Assembly: GCA_036984305.1 (NCBI GenBank)
Contig: BQWY01000001.1
Span: 3,307,501-3,371,500 of the forward strand
Origin: Nitrospira sp.
GTDB lineage: Bacteria > Nitrospirota > Nitrospiria > Nitrospirales > Nitrospiraceae
Direction: 5' to 3'
DNA length: 64,000 bases
Shown here: positions 16,694 to 25,842 of the stretch, in pieces
Position numbering within the stretch: the stretch's first letter is position 1
Layout: the number at the start of each line of letters is the position of its first letter
Made by a program: the position numbers and the translations under genes
Notes under the pieces: generated by a model
Database searches by the model: none
Seen by the model: only the letters and a program-made list of their open reading frames with translations
What the model was told of the DNA's origin: nothing

Positions 16694-17038
16694 CTACAGG
16701 ATAGTCGTCGTACACGACAAAAATCGACAGCGCTCTGGGGAAGTGGACACCTCAATGGGCAGGAGGACCGGACGCTCGGACCTTTGGTTCATTCGCCAGA
16801 ATTGACCCGGTTCCCCAGTCCGGCCCCTGAACTTCAAAAACTGTACGAGTGCGGCCACGACATGCTGAACCAAGTTGTAGAGGATGATCGGCAACATGAC
16901 CTTGGGATATCCTCCCAATGAAAGGGACGCTAGAACCAGCCCCGTACCATTATTGCTCATTCCTAATCCGTTCATCAGCGATGCCTCTCGAGCTTCATCA
17001 ACCCCTAGGGCGAAACCTTTCCACGGCGCCATAGCCAC
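16694..17038 (-). pseudogene. Fragment of a BASS-family (bile acid:sodium symporter-like) transporter
   Basis: In this frame residues about 15-67 (REASLMNGLGMSNNGTGLVL, then YPKVMLPIILYNLVQHV and on) resemble the C-terminal part of BASS-type sodium symporters, with the conserved GMxNNGTG motif. The N-terminal transmembrane region is absent: the sequence upstream to the DUF1579 gene does not continue the match, and the final 45 residues lose hydrophobicity. The ATG at 17036-17038 lacks a ribosome site. I read it as a decayed transporter remnant rather than a small gene. Confidence 0.6.
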
Positions 17039-17152
17039 CGTGGCAGTTTCCAGGGCTTGGATGAGGCCGTCCGCCCGTCAAGCAGGATGCAGCCCCTCTG
17101 GCACGATCGGAACAGGCACGCTGCATTCGCGGCCTGATCCGGCCCGTTGCCA

Positions 17153-17752
17153 TTATTGCTTCCGCGTATAGACAATCTCCATCATTTTCATTTCTTTCTG
17201 ACCTGGATGCGCGCCATACATGTCGAACGTGCTGTTGTTTTCGTCTATGATCTTCCAGATAGCCCGGTGCTGCATCCGTCCTCCACCAGGTACCGGATGG
17301 CTGCCCGTGAGGGTGATGGTCCTTCCGTCCGGGCTCGCCGTTCCCTCCATGAAAAACATGCCCGTGCCCATGGTATCCATCCAGACCGTGACGTACTTCT
17401 TGGTCAGGTTATCGTACCCGTCGATCCCGATACCTGAAAACGGCTGCCCCATCATGTGTCCGTTGAATTCCTGACGGAGGAAGCGATCGCCCAACACCAT
17501 CTTGTTCTCGGCCGTCCCAGTGGACTCCGCAGGCGGTTTCCCCGGTTCCATCCATTCCTTCGTGGTCGTGGTCCAACTCCCCTCGAGTGTGGCAAACAGT
17601 TTGTGCGGTTCTCCCGGTGTACCGAGCTTTTTCCACACCTCCATCATCTCCTGCGGGTCCATCTTCTTTTCGCCCTTCTTTTCTTTGGCCAGAACTGGCG
17701 AAACGGCGAGCGCGATGCATAGGGGGCTGATCGTCAGAAATGTCACACGCAT
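17153..17752 (-). CDS. DUF1579 family exported protein
   Basis: A 199-residue protein with a signal peptide (hydrophobic core in residues 3-20). Residues about 45-195 fit DUF1579: LFATLEGSWTTTTKEWMEPG, GRFLRQEF-like GDRFLRQEFNG, GYDNLTKKYVTVWMDTMGTG and FTMYGAHPGQKEMKMMEI-like ending. The fold is a small beta-barrel of unknown ligand, generally found in environmental bacteria. ATG at 17752 has AAGGAGG upstream; the 34 additional upstream codons of the open frame lack a ribosome site. It stands alone between a transporter remnant and a damaged small membrane gene. Confidence 0.85.
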   Translation of the reverse strand: MRVTFLTISPLCIALAVSPVLAKEKKGEKKMDPQEMMEVWKKLGTPGEPHKLFATLEGSWTTTTKEWMEPGKPPAESTGTAENKMVLGDRFLRQEFNGHMMGQPFSGIGIDGYDNLTKKYVTVWMDTMGTGMFFMEGTASPDGRTITLTGSHPVPGGGRMQHRAIWKIIDENNSTFDMYGAHPGQKEMKMMEIVYTRKQ

Positions 17753-17884
17753 GGTGGCCTCCTTGTAGGTGATCAAGCTCCATGTTGGGCTTGAATGTCG
17801 ACTGTCATACGATAGTCGGTCGGTGGTCACGAAATCGACCTTTCTTCCTGCCAAGCATAAGACTCAGCGTTACGATTCGAGTGA

Positions 17885-18125
17885 GCACGATACACGTCAG
17901 GAATTCCGAGCCAGTGACGCCTTGACCGCAGCCATCTTTTGCAGTTCCTTCATCGAAACAACTTGTATAGGAGTGGCGATATACCGGACATGCCCAACAG
18001 GCATTCGCATCATCTCGTTCGCCCCAAAGGTCTTCTTGTATCGACGACCAGATATTCGCAGCGCCGCCCAGTGATACGAAGGCAAGGGCCACAGCCAAGG
18101 CAACAAGAGCGAGGAACAGGCTCAT
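17885..18125 (-). pseudogene. Small membrane protein gene, probably frameshifted
   Basis: From ATG at 18123-18125 one frame gives a good hydrophobic helix (MSLFLALVALAVALAFVSLG) and then, near 18045, protein-like sequence moves to the next frame (RRYKKTFGANEMMRMPVGHV and VVSMKELQKMAAVKASLA) ending around 17897. Neither frame alone reads as a complete protein. A single-base indel or sequencing error would explain it. The combined product would be about 75 residues with one TM helix. No homolog is recognised, so this stays tentative. Confidence 0.35.
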
Positions 18126-18202
18126 TATGATGATTCCAACCTCCTTCCTTCGCTGGTAGGATCACCAAGGAATACCCGTTCGCGAACTTTCCATTTTGCT
18201 GC

Positions 18203-19396
18203 TTATAGCTGAGCGCCACCGTAGTCAGGCAGTCGGATGTCATCGCGCAGGTCGCGACCGATGACGTACTCCGCTACAAACGGTATCCCAAAGAGCTTGG
18301 TGACGACGTTGCGGAACCGCACGCCGACGGCGTTCTTCGGAACAAATGAGGCGGCGAACCTCGCCGCCGACTTTTGCTTATGCCGGATAAACGGCATCAT
18401 GCGTTGTTGATAGCGAGCGAATGCCTTCTCATGATCATTTTCGCATGCGCCCAGTTCGCCGGCGAGCACATAGGCCTCCGCCATCGCTAGTCCTGTTCCT
18501 TCGCCGGCCAAAAGAGAGACGCAGGCTGCGGCATCGCCGATCAACGCCGTGCGGCCCGTTGCCCAGCGATCCATGCGAATTTGGCTGACACGATCAAAAT
18601 AGAAGTCGGCGGCATCTTCCATCGCAGCCAGAATCCCGGGGCATTCCCAACCCACATCCGCAAAGACGCTTTTCAGGAGCAGCTTACGTTCCCGTTCGTT
18701 CTTCGGGCGTTCGTGATTCAAATACTCATCACGAAACACGAAAAGGAACAGTGTTTTGTCCTGTCGCATCGAAAATCGGGAGATTTGTCTTCCAGGAACT
18801 CCAAGGCTCACATAGACCAGTTCATCTCGGGGCCGATAGCCTTGAATCTCAAACGCGGCGACATGATAACCAAGTGAGACTTCAAACGCGGCCTCATCGC
18901 CAAACGCCAGCTTACGAACGTTCGAGTGCAACCCGTCGGCACCAACGACCAGATCGACTTCCCGAGGAGCGGCCTGCCGAAAGCTGATTCGCACCCTGTT
19001 CTTTTCTTCGCGGATATTCGTGATGGAATCGCCGAACATCGTTTCGACCTTCCCCTCCAGCGAGTGATAGATCACGGCCGCAAGGTCGGATCGCCGTAAA
19101 CTCGTGAAGCGATGGCGGGTCAGGCGTTGTAATACATTGACCCGAAATCCGCCGCGTTTGCGGCCAGCGTCGTCTACGAAGCGCACCTCGTTCACCTGGT
19201 AGCCCAATTCTCTTATCTGTGGAACGAGACCCATCTTCTCCGCGATGTCATACCCGACGCCCCAGAAATCGATGATATAACCGCCGCTGCGAAGTTGAGA
19301 CGCCCCCTCGACGAGCAACACCTCGTGGCCGGATCTACTTAGCCAGTAGGCGAGCGTCGGTCCGGCAATTCCGCAACCGTGAATGGCAACCTTCAT
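18203..19396 (-). CDS. FAD-dependent monooxygenase (PHBH/TetX-like)
   Basis: A flavoprotein of about 397 residues in the class A aromatic hydroxylase fold. It begins with the Rossmann motif GCGIAGPTLA near residue 8, has the DG motif GADGLHSNVR in the middle and the GD motif ALIGDAAACVSLLAGEG toward the C terminus. These bind FAD and NADPH. Substrate cannot be told: relatives hydroxylate aromatics, inactivate tetracyclines, or act in secondary metabolism. ATG at 19396 is seven bases after GAGGG; ATG at 19402 is also possible. No partner genes are seen nearby. The rest of its neighbourhood is a set of small VOC/YCII proteins. Confidence 0.88.
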   Translation of the reverse strand: MKVAIHGCGIAGPTLAYWLSRSGHEVLLVEGASQLRSGGYIIDFWGVGYDIAEKMGLVPQIRELGYQVNEVRFVDDAGRKRGGFRVNVLQRLTRHRFTSLRRSDLAAVIYHSLEGKVETMFGDSITNIREEKNRVRISFRQAAPREVDLVVGADGLHSNVRKLAFGDEAAFEVSLGYHVAAFEIQGYRPRDELVYVSLGVPGRQISRFSMRQDKTLFLFVFRDEYLNHERPKNERERKLLLKSVFADVGWECPGILAAMEDAADFYFDRVSQIRMDRWATGRTALIGDAAACVSLLAGEGTGLAMAEAYVLAGELGACENDHEKAFARYQQRMMPFIRHKQKSAARFAASFVPKNAVGVRFRNVVTKLFGIPFVAEYVIGRDLRDDIRLPDYGGAQL

Positions 19397-19566
19397 GGAC
19401 ATTCCCTCGCCTCCCCTGACATCTCACCGTTCTTGTCATGTTCTCGTCTCGGCGCCCTCGATCAGACTCGTCAGACTCGCCTGTTTCGCCTCGGGGACAC
19501 AGGGCAGCTCTGTTCGACTTGATTATGCACGCTGGCTTCGTCCCGCATTGATCGGTCCTAACGTGC

Positions 19567-19945
19567 TCATGTCTTTGATTTCTCCCACAGAGCCATCACA
19601 TTGCCTTCTGGATCCGCAAAGTCGGCCATGAATCCCCACTCACCGATCGAATGTTTCGGCGTCACGACTTTCCCGCCTGCCTTCTCGATGGCCTTGAGCG
19701 TGTTATCGATCGAATCGGTTTCCGCACCGATCGACGGATGGTCGTCTTTGGGTTTGCGTGGATAGACCCTCGTTGATGCCGCCCGGCTCGGTTGGATTGT
19801 ACTTGTCGTCCGCAGTCGTAGTGCGCGCCATGGCGCCTTCGTCACCCAATACGTCTGCCCTCCAAGCGAACACCGTTTCATAACACGTCTTCGCTTTTTG
19901 AAAGTCCGCCGACGGGATCTCAAACATCACGACCTTATTCTTCAT
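19567..19945 (-). pseudogene. VOC-family (glyoxalase-like) protein with a frameshift
   Basis: Two frames together make a complete VOC domain. From ATG 19945 (ribosome site AAGGAG): KNKVVMFEIPSADFQKAK and onward to PGGINEG; then the second frame continues with VYPRKPKDDHPSIGAETD and IEKAGGKVVTPKHSIGEWG and ends FADPEGNVMALWEKSK. The break falls in the CCC run at 19767-19769 on the given strand, where one missing base would restore one reading frame. It is either a recent inactivation or a sequencing or assembly error. Intact, it would be about 125 residues, of the VOC subtype often beside YCII genes, like the neighbour at 20100. Confidence 0.82.
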
Positions 19946-20099
19946 GTCGTCTCCTTTTCCATGCGCGACGAGCCATCCTGTCCTTCCTGCAGCCAAACTG
20001 TCTGCCGACCATGTGTGCGACCCACGGACGAAACTCAACAATGTGAGGGCTAATATTCTCGGCCCGGCAAATTGATGGTCGTCGAGCGCTGGAAACTTA

Positions 20100-20531
20100 C
20101 TATTTCTTCTTGGCTGCTTGCGTCCGAACCCGTTCTTCATGCTCTCTTAGTTCCGGCGTGAACTCGGCCCCGAAGTCTTCGTTCTCGAAGACCTGACGAA
20201 TTTCGAGCACACCGTCCTTGCCGTCAACGGCCGGATTGGGACAGCGTTTCGCCCATGCGATCGCCTCTTCCTTCGATTTGCATTGCCACAGCCAATAGCC
20301 GGCAATCAGTTCCTTTGTTTCGGCAAAGGGGCCGTCGATGACCGTACGCTTGTCTCCGGAAAATTTCACGCGAACGCCTTTGGAACTGGGGTGCAATCCC
20401 TCGCCGGCAAGCATGATTCCGGCCTTCACGAGTTCTTCGTTAAAACACCCCATATCCGTCAAGAGCTGAGTACTTGGCATGACTCCGGCTTCTGAATCCT
20501 GTGTCGCCTTGACAATGACCATAAACCGCAT
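20100..20531 (-). CDS. YCII-family (DGPF) protein
   Basis: A 143-residue cytosolic protein of the YciI-like/DGPF family. It shows MRFMVIVKATQDSEAG at the start, the hallmark DGPFAETKELIAGYWLW segment and a C-terminal strand with the motif AIAWAKRCPNP. A catalytic His-Asp pair occurs in some family members, but this subtype has no known reaction. DGPF proteins are often co-encoded with ECF42-type sigma factors; here the sigma gene is 18 kb away with two other YCII genes beside it. ATG at 20531 has GAGGAGG upstream. The frameshifted VOC gene follows downstream. Confidence 0.9.
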   Translation of the reverse strand: MRFMVIVKATQDSEAGVMPSTQLLTDMGCFNEELVKAGIMLAGEGLHPSSKGVRVKFSGDKRTVIDGPFAETKELIAGYWLWQCKSKEEAIAWAKRCPNPAVDGKDGVLEIRQVFENEDFGAEFTPELREHEERVRTQAAKKK

Positions 20532-21021
20532 GACACACCTCCTCTGGATTACTGCATTATCGCCGTGTGCCCAGCCCTACACTCGCTCAATGGTTTCAAG
20601 CCCGCGCGTGCTATCTGAAGGATCGAGTCCTTCATGCAACCTGGTGAATTCTTGCATGAGCGCCAACATCGCTGCCTACCTACTAGTCGAGCGAGAACGC
20701 TGAAATCGACATCGCTCCTAAACCATCCTCACGCTATGCCATACACCGTTCTCTTGCTTCTGAGTCTGTACATGTCGAGAATCTTCAGTCCCACTTGGCT
20801 ACGTGCATAGCCCGTTCCAGGCGAAGTGGCGAGCTTTGACACTCGTGTCTCTCCTTCCTTTATCAATAGCATGGTGGTGCTTATGGGCAGGTTCTCACCC
20901 CTCCACCATTTGCAGTGATGTCCTCGCCGAAACAAGCGCGTTCGTGCCGATATATCGGCGCCCTTGTGCAAAATCGAATTAGTTAGGAGAGGCGGCTTCA
21001 GCTTGTAGAGGACGTAGGGAT
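20532..21021. other. Intergenic region, no gene supported
   Basis: About 490 bp with no supported gene. An 80-codon frame at 20729-20971 (minus strand) lacks a ribosome site and a recognisable family. No repeat or terminator stands out. Confidence 0.4.
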
Positions 21022-21870
21022 TTACCGGCTAAGTGAGGATCGTGCGTAAAGCGTTCGGGCCTTGTGAAGGTGTCTGATTGCCTCGGATCGCCTCCCTTTC
21101 GCCTCATAGAGGAGGCCAAGGTTGTAGTGAGCGTCGGCGCAATCAGGATCGTGGGCAATAGCCTGACGGTAAGATTGGATTGCCTCCTCGGTTCGACCGA
21201 GATCGTCAAAGAGCGCGGCAAGATTGAAATGGGGAATCGGATCGTCGGGGGCATGCTCGATCGCAGCACGATAGTGGGATTCGGCTTGAACGGGCTTTTT
21301 CGCCTCTTGGTAGAGGCGACCAAGATTCACATGGGCGTCTGGCAACGTCGAGTCGAGCTCCAGGGCTTGGTGATACGCGCGCTGTGCCTCCTGCGGTGAG
21401 GATGCTTCCAGTTCCACCGCGAGGTGGAACCATTCCGTGGCTGTGAGAACGGGTGCCGCATCCGCTGAAGAGGGAGACGTGATGGGCATCGGCGTCATCG
21501 CCGCCTGATCAGCGACGACCTGAGCCTCGAAGTTGAACAGAAACTGCCCCGAGTCAGGCTGCCAACGCGCCGTTCCGTCCCAGGCCACGACCCGACTGCC
21601 GTCGGCGTAGATCGTGAGGCTCGTCAGGTGCCGGTCATCCGGGAGCTGACGTTTGAGAGAGACCATCATCCTCCGAATGCGCTTCAGAGGAACCCGGGAG
21701 TCGAGCAGACCCTTCGTAGTTTTCAGGAGGAGGAGATCTTGGAAGGTGAACCGCAACCGTCGCGCAGGACCACGGCTCGGCGATAGAAAACCCGCGCGGA
21801 CACACGCACGTATCTGCTTCTCCGGCAGCTCGAGGATCTTAGCCGTATCGCGGGTGGTGAAGTCCGTCAC
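21022..21870 (-). CDS. MerR-type HTH plus TPR protein, coupled to ku
   Basis: A 282-residue protein. The first 75 residues look like a MerR-type winged helix (TRDTAKILELPEKQIRACVR, then LRFTFQDLLLLKTTKGL). A linker with a short beta segment follows. Residues about 145-275 hold at least three TPR units (PDAHVNLGRLYQEAKKPVQA; PHFNLAALFDDLGRTEEAI; DAHYNLGLLYEAKGRRSEAI). The GTG start at 21870 overlaps the stop of ku in GTGA, so translation is coupled to ku. The gene is therefore likely connected to double-strand-break repair, as a regulator or scaffold, but this is inferred from linkage. Similar HTH-TPR genes next to ku occur in other environmental bacteria, in my recollection. Confidence 0.82.
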   Translation of the reverse strand: MTDFTTRDTAKILELPEKQIRACVRAGFLSPSRGPARRLRFTFQDLLLLKTTKGLLDSRVPLKRIRRMMVSLKRQLPDDRHLTSLTIYADGSRVVAWDGTARWQPDSGQFLFNFEAQVVADQAAMTPMPITSPSSADAAPVLTATEWFHLAVELEASSPQEAQRAYHQALELDSTLPDAHVNLGRLYQEAKKPVQAESHYRAAIEHAPDDPIPHFNLAALFDDLGRTEEAIQSYRQAIAHDPDCADAHYNLGLLYEAKGRRSEAIRHLHKARTLYARSSLSR

Positions 21871-22733
21871 TTCCTGGACGTCTGCGCGACCTTCTTTTCC
21901 GGCTTCTGCGACGCCGACTCCGCACGCTTTGCTTGCACAGCAGGTTTCTTCTCCCGTGGGACTCGCTTGGCGAGGCTCTCCTTGAGCGCCTCCATCAGGT
22001 CGATGACCTGAGCGTGCTGAACCTGTGGGCCGCTCGTCGTCACTTCCTTGCCCTCGACCTTGAGGTTGACGAGATCCAGGACGCGCAGCCGATATTCGTC
22101 CTGATACTTATCGGGATTGAAGTCGCCGCTGGACAATTCATCCACGAGTTTCAAGGCCAGCTGCAGCTCACCGTCCTTCACTTTGGCGGTTTGCCCCTTC
22201 TCGATCTCGCCGAAGTTCCGCACCTCATCGGCGAAATACATGGTGTGGAGCATCAGGCCGTCCTGCGCCGGTCTGATCAAGACGAGGTTCTCCTTGCCGC
22301 GCATCACGAATTTCGCGAGGGCGACCCGGTCGGTCTTGGCCATGGCGTCCGCCAAGAGCCGGTACGCCTTTTCGCCTCCCTTGTCGGGACCAAGGTAGTA
22401 GGTCTTCTCAAAATAGATTGGATCCACCTTGGGAAGCGGTACGAATTCAGCGATATCAATGACCTTTGAGGCCTCTCCTTCCAAGGAATCGAGCTCCTCA
22501 TCGGTGAACCGTACGTACTGATCCTTGGCAAACTCGTAGCCTTTGACGAGCGTGCTCCGTTCCACTGTTTCGTTACAGACTGGACAGAACGTCTGCTGTT
22601 TGATCCGGCTGCCGCACTTACCGTGGAGCTGGTTGAACGAGACGCTCTCGGAGGACGCGGCCGTATAGAATTTGACGGGAATCGAGACGAGCCCGAAAGA
22701 GATAGTGCCCGAGCCGGTTGAGCGAGGCGGCAT
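21867..22733 (-). CDS. ku: Ku homodimer subunit of bacterial non-homologous end joining
   Basis: A 288-residue Ku core protein, which binds DNA ends as a ring-shaped homodimer and recruits LigD. The family pattern is clear from the first residues (STGSGTISFGLVSIPVKFYTA), through HGKCGSRIKQQTFCPVCNET and EEVPLPKVDPIYFEKTYYLGP-like sequence to LVDELSSGDFNPDKYQDEYR. The last 40 residues are Lys-, Ala- and Arg-rich (KKPAVQAKRAES), as in the basic tails of bacterial Ku. ATG at 22733; no strong ribosome site, possibly leaderless or short-leader. It is divergent from ligD across a 167-bp gap and coupled to the HTH-TPR gene. Confidence 0.96.
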   Translation of the reverse strand: MPPRSTGSGTISFGLVSIPVKFYTAASSESVSFNQLHGKCGSRIKQQTFCPVCNETVERSTLVKGYEFAKDQYVRFTDEELDSLEGEASKVIDIAEFVPLPKVDPIYFEKTYYLGPDKGGEKAYRLLADAMAKTDRVALAKFVMRGKENLVLIRPAQDGLMLHTMYFADEVRNFGEIEKGQTAKVKDGELQLALKLVDELSSGDFNPDKYQDEYRLRVLDLVNLKVEGKEVTTSGPQVQHAQVIDLMEALKESLAKRVPREKKPAVQAKRAESASQKPEKKVAQTSRK

Positions 22734-22900
22734 GGCTTATCATCACAGTGAAACGGTCGAGTTTGCACCGTAACATGAACCCTTCCTATACTTCAACGTG
22801 GCTTGAGACCATCGCCGGTCATGGGGCGAACCGTTGAGCCATGGGAAATACCTGTCCCGATAAACGGTGAATAGTCGGGGGAAATGGTAGCCTCATTGCC

Positions 22901-25420
22901 GTGACCAACAAGAAGATTCAGCACCTTGAAGCCTACCGGAAAAAGCGCGATCCCGAGCGGACACCCGAGCCGTTCGGCGGTCGCCGGGTTGTAAGCGCGC
23001 GACTCTTCGTTGTCCACCAGCACGCGGCCAGGCGGATCCACTACGATTTGCGTCTCGAGATGGATGGGGTCCTGAAGAGCTGGGCCGTGCCCAAGGGCCC
23101 ATCCGTACGGCCTGAGGAGAAGCGTCTTGCCCTGCATGTCGAAGACCACCCGATCGAGTACGGCGATTTTGAGGGGGTCATCCCGGCTGGCAATTACGGT
23201 GCCGGCGGGGTCATCATCTGGGATCGCGGGTGGTACCGACCGGTCAAGGACGGCGACCCCCTCGAGCAGCTTGCCAAGGGAAAGCTGGAAGTCGAGTTGT
23301 TCGGCTTTAAGCTCCGCGGCCGGTGGACGCTCGCGCGAATGGCCAAGAAGGAGAAGGATTGGCTCCTGTTGAAGAAGGCGGATGCCGCAGCCTCCCGCTT
23401 GGAACTCATCGAGCGTTATCCCCAGTCGGTCCTCTCGGGTCTCACCGTCGAAGAGATTCGCGATCCATCCATTAAACGCGCAGCGATCCGGGCGCACGTG
23501 CAAGCCGTTGGGGCTTCCCTGAGCGAGGTCTCGGGACGACATCAACCGTTCATGTTGGCTACGCTCGCGGAGCGCCCGGTGTCAGGCAAGGAGTGGCTGT
23601 TCGAGATCAAATACGACGGGGTGCGGGTGATGGCCTCTCGTCATGGGCAAGCGGTGGAGTTGTACGGCCGAAGCGGTCAAGCGATCACAGGGCGCTATCC
23701 GGAGTTGGTGAGTGCACTGCGGGCCCTTCCGGTGGAATCGTTCCTCCTCGATGGCGAGATCGTTGCGCTTGACGAGAACGGGAAGCCGAGCTTCGAGCGG
23801 CTTCAGGCCCGCATGCATCTCACGAGCCCGCGCGACGTCGAACGCGCGGTGGCGGCCGTTCCCGTCATGGGGATCTGCTTCGACTGTCTGGCGCTGGATG
23901 GGCACGACCTTCGTCGGCTTCCTCTTCTCGCACGCAAGGAATGTCTGCGGATGCTCCTGCCGCCCCTGGGCCCGGTCCGTTACGGAGATCACGTCTCTGA
24001 GCACGGCGAGGCATTCTTCGAGGCTGCGTCCGCCGAACGCCTCGAGGGGATCGTGGCCAAGAAACGGAACAGTCTCTACACCGGCGGCCGATCGCAAGAT
24101 TGGATCAAGATCAAGTGCCTGCTCCGCCAGGAATTCGTCATCGGCGGCTACACAAATCCCCAGGGAGCGCGGGCGTACTTCGGGGCGCTGCACATCGGTA
24201 TCTATGACGGGGCTCGCCTGGAATACGTCTCCAAGGTCGGCACCGGATTCGGCGACGCGTCCCTCAAGAACGTCTGGGAAGCGCTGCAATCGCTCAGGCG
24301 CTCAACGTCTCCGTTTGACGTCGGCACCCCCACGGGCCGGAACCACCACTGGGTCGAGCCCACGCTGGTCTGCGAGGTCCGCTTTACCGAATGGACCAAG
24401 GATGGGGGGATTCGCCATCCAGCCTTCCTTGGACTGCGGACGGACAAACGCCCGGAGGAGTGCAGGCGAGAAAAGCCCGTAGACATTGCGGCACGCGTTC
24501 CTTCACTGGTCGAGTCCTTCCCTCCAGCAGAGGTCAAGATTACAAACCCTAAGAAGGTGTTCTGGCCGGCGGACGGTTACACCAAGACAGATCTGGTCGA
24601 ATACTACGTTGCCATGGCCCCCTACCTGCTCCCGTACCTTCGGGATCGGCCGGTGGTGCTCACGCGCTACCCCGACGGAATCACGGGGAAGTCGTTCTTT
24701 CAAAAGGACGCACCGGAGTTCACTCCGGCGTGGGTCCGTACGGAACGGATCTACTCCAAGGACGCCGAGCGCGAGATCGACTATTTCATCGTGAACGATG
24801 TCGAGACCCTGCGCTACGTGATCAATCTGGGGACGATCCCGCTCCATCTGTGGAGCGCGCGGGTCGACGCTCTCGACCGGCCGGACTGGTTGATTCTCGA
24901 TCTCGATCCAAAAGGGGCTCCGTTCACCGACGTCGTGAAGGTCGCGCGGCAACTCCACCGAATCCTGGACGAGCTTGACCTGCCAAGTTACGTCAAGACT
25001 TCTGGCGCCACCGGCCTCCACATCCTCATTCCCCTCGGCGCCTGCTACACGCATGAGGAGGCGCGCACGTTCGCTCGGTTGCTGGCCCTACTCGGTGTAG
25101 AGGCCATGCCCAACCTTGCCACCCTTGCCCGTCCCATTCGGGCCCGTGAAGGGAGAGTCTACATCGATTTCGGCCAGAACGGTCACGGCCGGACGATCGT
25201 GGCCCCGTTCTCGGTCCGTCCACTGCCCGGCGCCCCCGCTTCGTGTCCGCTTCCATGGCAGCTGGTGACCGCGCGCCTGGACCCCCGCCGCTTTACGATC
25301 ACAGGGCTGCCCGCACTGATCGAGAAAATGGGCGATCCTCTGGCACCGCTCCTCACCGGCTCCCTGGACATGGCTGCGGCCATCGCCCGCATCGAGGCCC
25401 GCCTCCCTCCGCCCCGTTGA
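22901..25420 (+). CDS. ligD: Multidomain DNA ligase D (PE-Lig-Pol)
   Basis: An 839-residue end-joining enzyme. Residues 1-170 are the 3'-phosphoesterase domain (HQHAARRIHYDLRLEMDGVL; HPIEYGDFEGVIPAGNYGAG). Residues about 205-510 are the ATP-dependent ligase, with the adenylated Lys237 in FEIKYDGVR and LDGEIVALDENG further on. Residues about 545-835 are the polymerase/primase domain (VFWPADGYTKTDLVEYY, WLILDLDPKG, TSGATGLHILIPLG). The order PE-Lig-Pol is that of Pseudomonas-type LigD. GTG at 22901 is the first codon of the frame; no ATG or stronger ribosome site is nearby. The divergent ku gene makes a full two-component NHEJ system. Confidence 0.95.
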   Translation: MTNKKIQHLEAYRKKRDPERTPEPFGGRRVVSARLFVVHQHAARRIHYDLRLEMDGVLKSWAVPKGPSVRPEEKRLALHVEDHPIEYGDFEGVIPAGNYGAGGVIIWDRGWYRPVKDGDPLEQLAKGKLEVELFGFKLRGRWTLARMAKKEKDWLLLKKADAAASRLELIERYPQSVLSGLTVEEIRDPSIKRAAIRAHVQAVGASLSEVSGRHQPFMLATLAERPVSGKEWLFEIKYDGVRVMASRHGQAVELYGRSGQAITGRYPELVSALRALPVESFLLDGEIVALDENGKPSFERLQARMHLTSPRDVERAVAAVPVMGICFDCLALDGHDLRRLPLLARKECLRMLLPPLGPVRYGDHVSEHGEAFFEAASAERLEGIVAKKRNSLYTGGRSQDWIKIKCLLRQEFVIGGYTNPQGARAYFGALHIGIYDGARLEYVSKVGTGFGDASLKNVWEALQSLRRSTSPFDVGTPTGRNHHWVEPTLVCEVRFTEWTKDGGIRHPAFLGLRTDKRPEECRREKPVDIAARVPSLVESFPPAEVKITNPKKVFWPADGYTKTDLVEYYVAMAPYLLPYLRDRPVVLTRYPDGITGKSFFQKDAPEFTPAWVRTERIYSKDAEREIDYFIVNDVETLRYVINLGTIPLHLWSARVDALDRPDWLILDLDPKGAPFTDVVKVARQLHRILDELDLPSYVKTSGATGLHILIPLGACYTHEEARTFARLLALLGVEAMPNLATLARPIRAREGRVYIDFGQNGHGRTIVAPFSVRPLPGAPASCPLPWQLVTARLDPRRFTITGLPALIEKMGDPLAPLLTGSLDMAAAIARIEARLPPPR

Positions 25421-25442
25421 TTCGACGGGACGATCACCACAC

Positions 25443-25793
25443 CTACACATGTTGCAGGATATTGATCAACTTTCCAAGCGGATCGCGGATGTAGAATCTT
25501 CGTACTCCCCATGGCTCGACTGCCGGTCCGTATTCAATGGCGATCTGTGCTTTTTTGACTCTGTTCAAAGCAGCCTCAAGGTCGTCAACCTCAATAGAGA
25601 GATGTGGGACGGGTGTGCCAGACCCACCTTGTGAGGCAAAACTGACCTGAACTCCCATCTTGGAATCCGAACCGTACGTTCGTAACCAGCCATGATCCAT
25701 AACGATCTCGAGGCCGAGCACGTCATGGTAAAAGGCGTGTGCCTTCTCCATGTCTAAGGTTTCGATGTTAGAGACGATGCGTTTGACCCTCAC
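25443..25793 (-). CDS. VOC-family (glyoxalase/bleomycin-resistance-like) protein
   Basis: A 116-residue small protein with one full VOC module (VKRIVSNIETLDMEKAHAFY at the start; DPLGKLINILQH at the end). Such proteins often act as metal-dependent isomerases, dioxygenases or binding proteins; no specific activity is visible. The start is taken as GTG at 25793, which follows GGAGGG; a further upstream GTG (25814) gives seven extra residues. It is convergent with ligD (22-bp gap) and runs toward it. Confidence 0.82.
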   Translation of the reverse strand: MRVKRIVSNIETLDMEKAHAFYHDVLGLEIVMDHGWLRTYGSDSKMGVQVSFASQGGSGTPVPHLSIEVDDLEAALNRVKKAQIAIEYGPAVEPWGVRRFYIRDPLGKLINILQHV

Positions 25794-25842
25794 TTGCAGT
25801 CCCTCCAGCGCCACGTTGCCGGACCGCGTTCAGACCGTCGAC

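Noticed and set aside
20729-20971. 80-codon minus-strand frame in the gap between the YCII and HTH-TPR genes
   Set aside because: No ribosome site, no signal, no recognisable domain; only the C-terminal part looks mildly protein-like.
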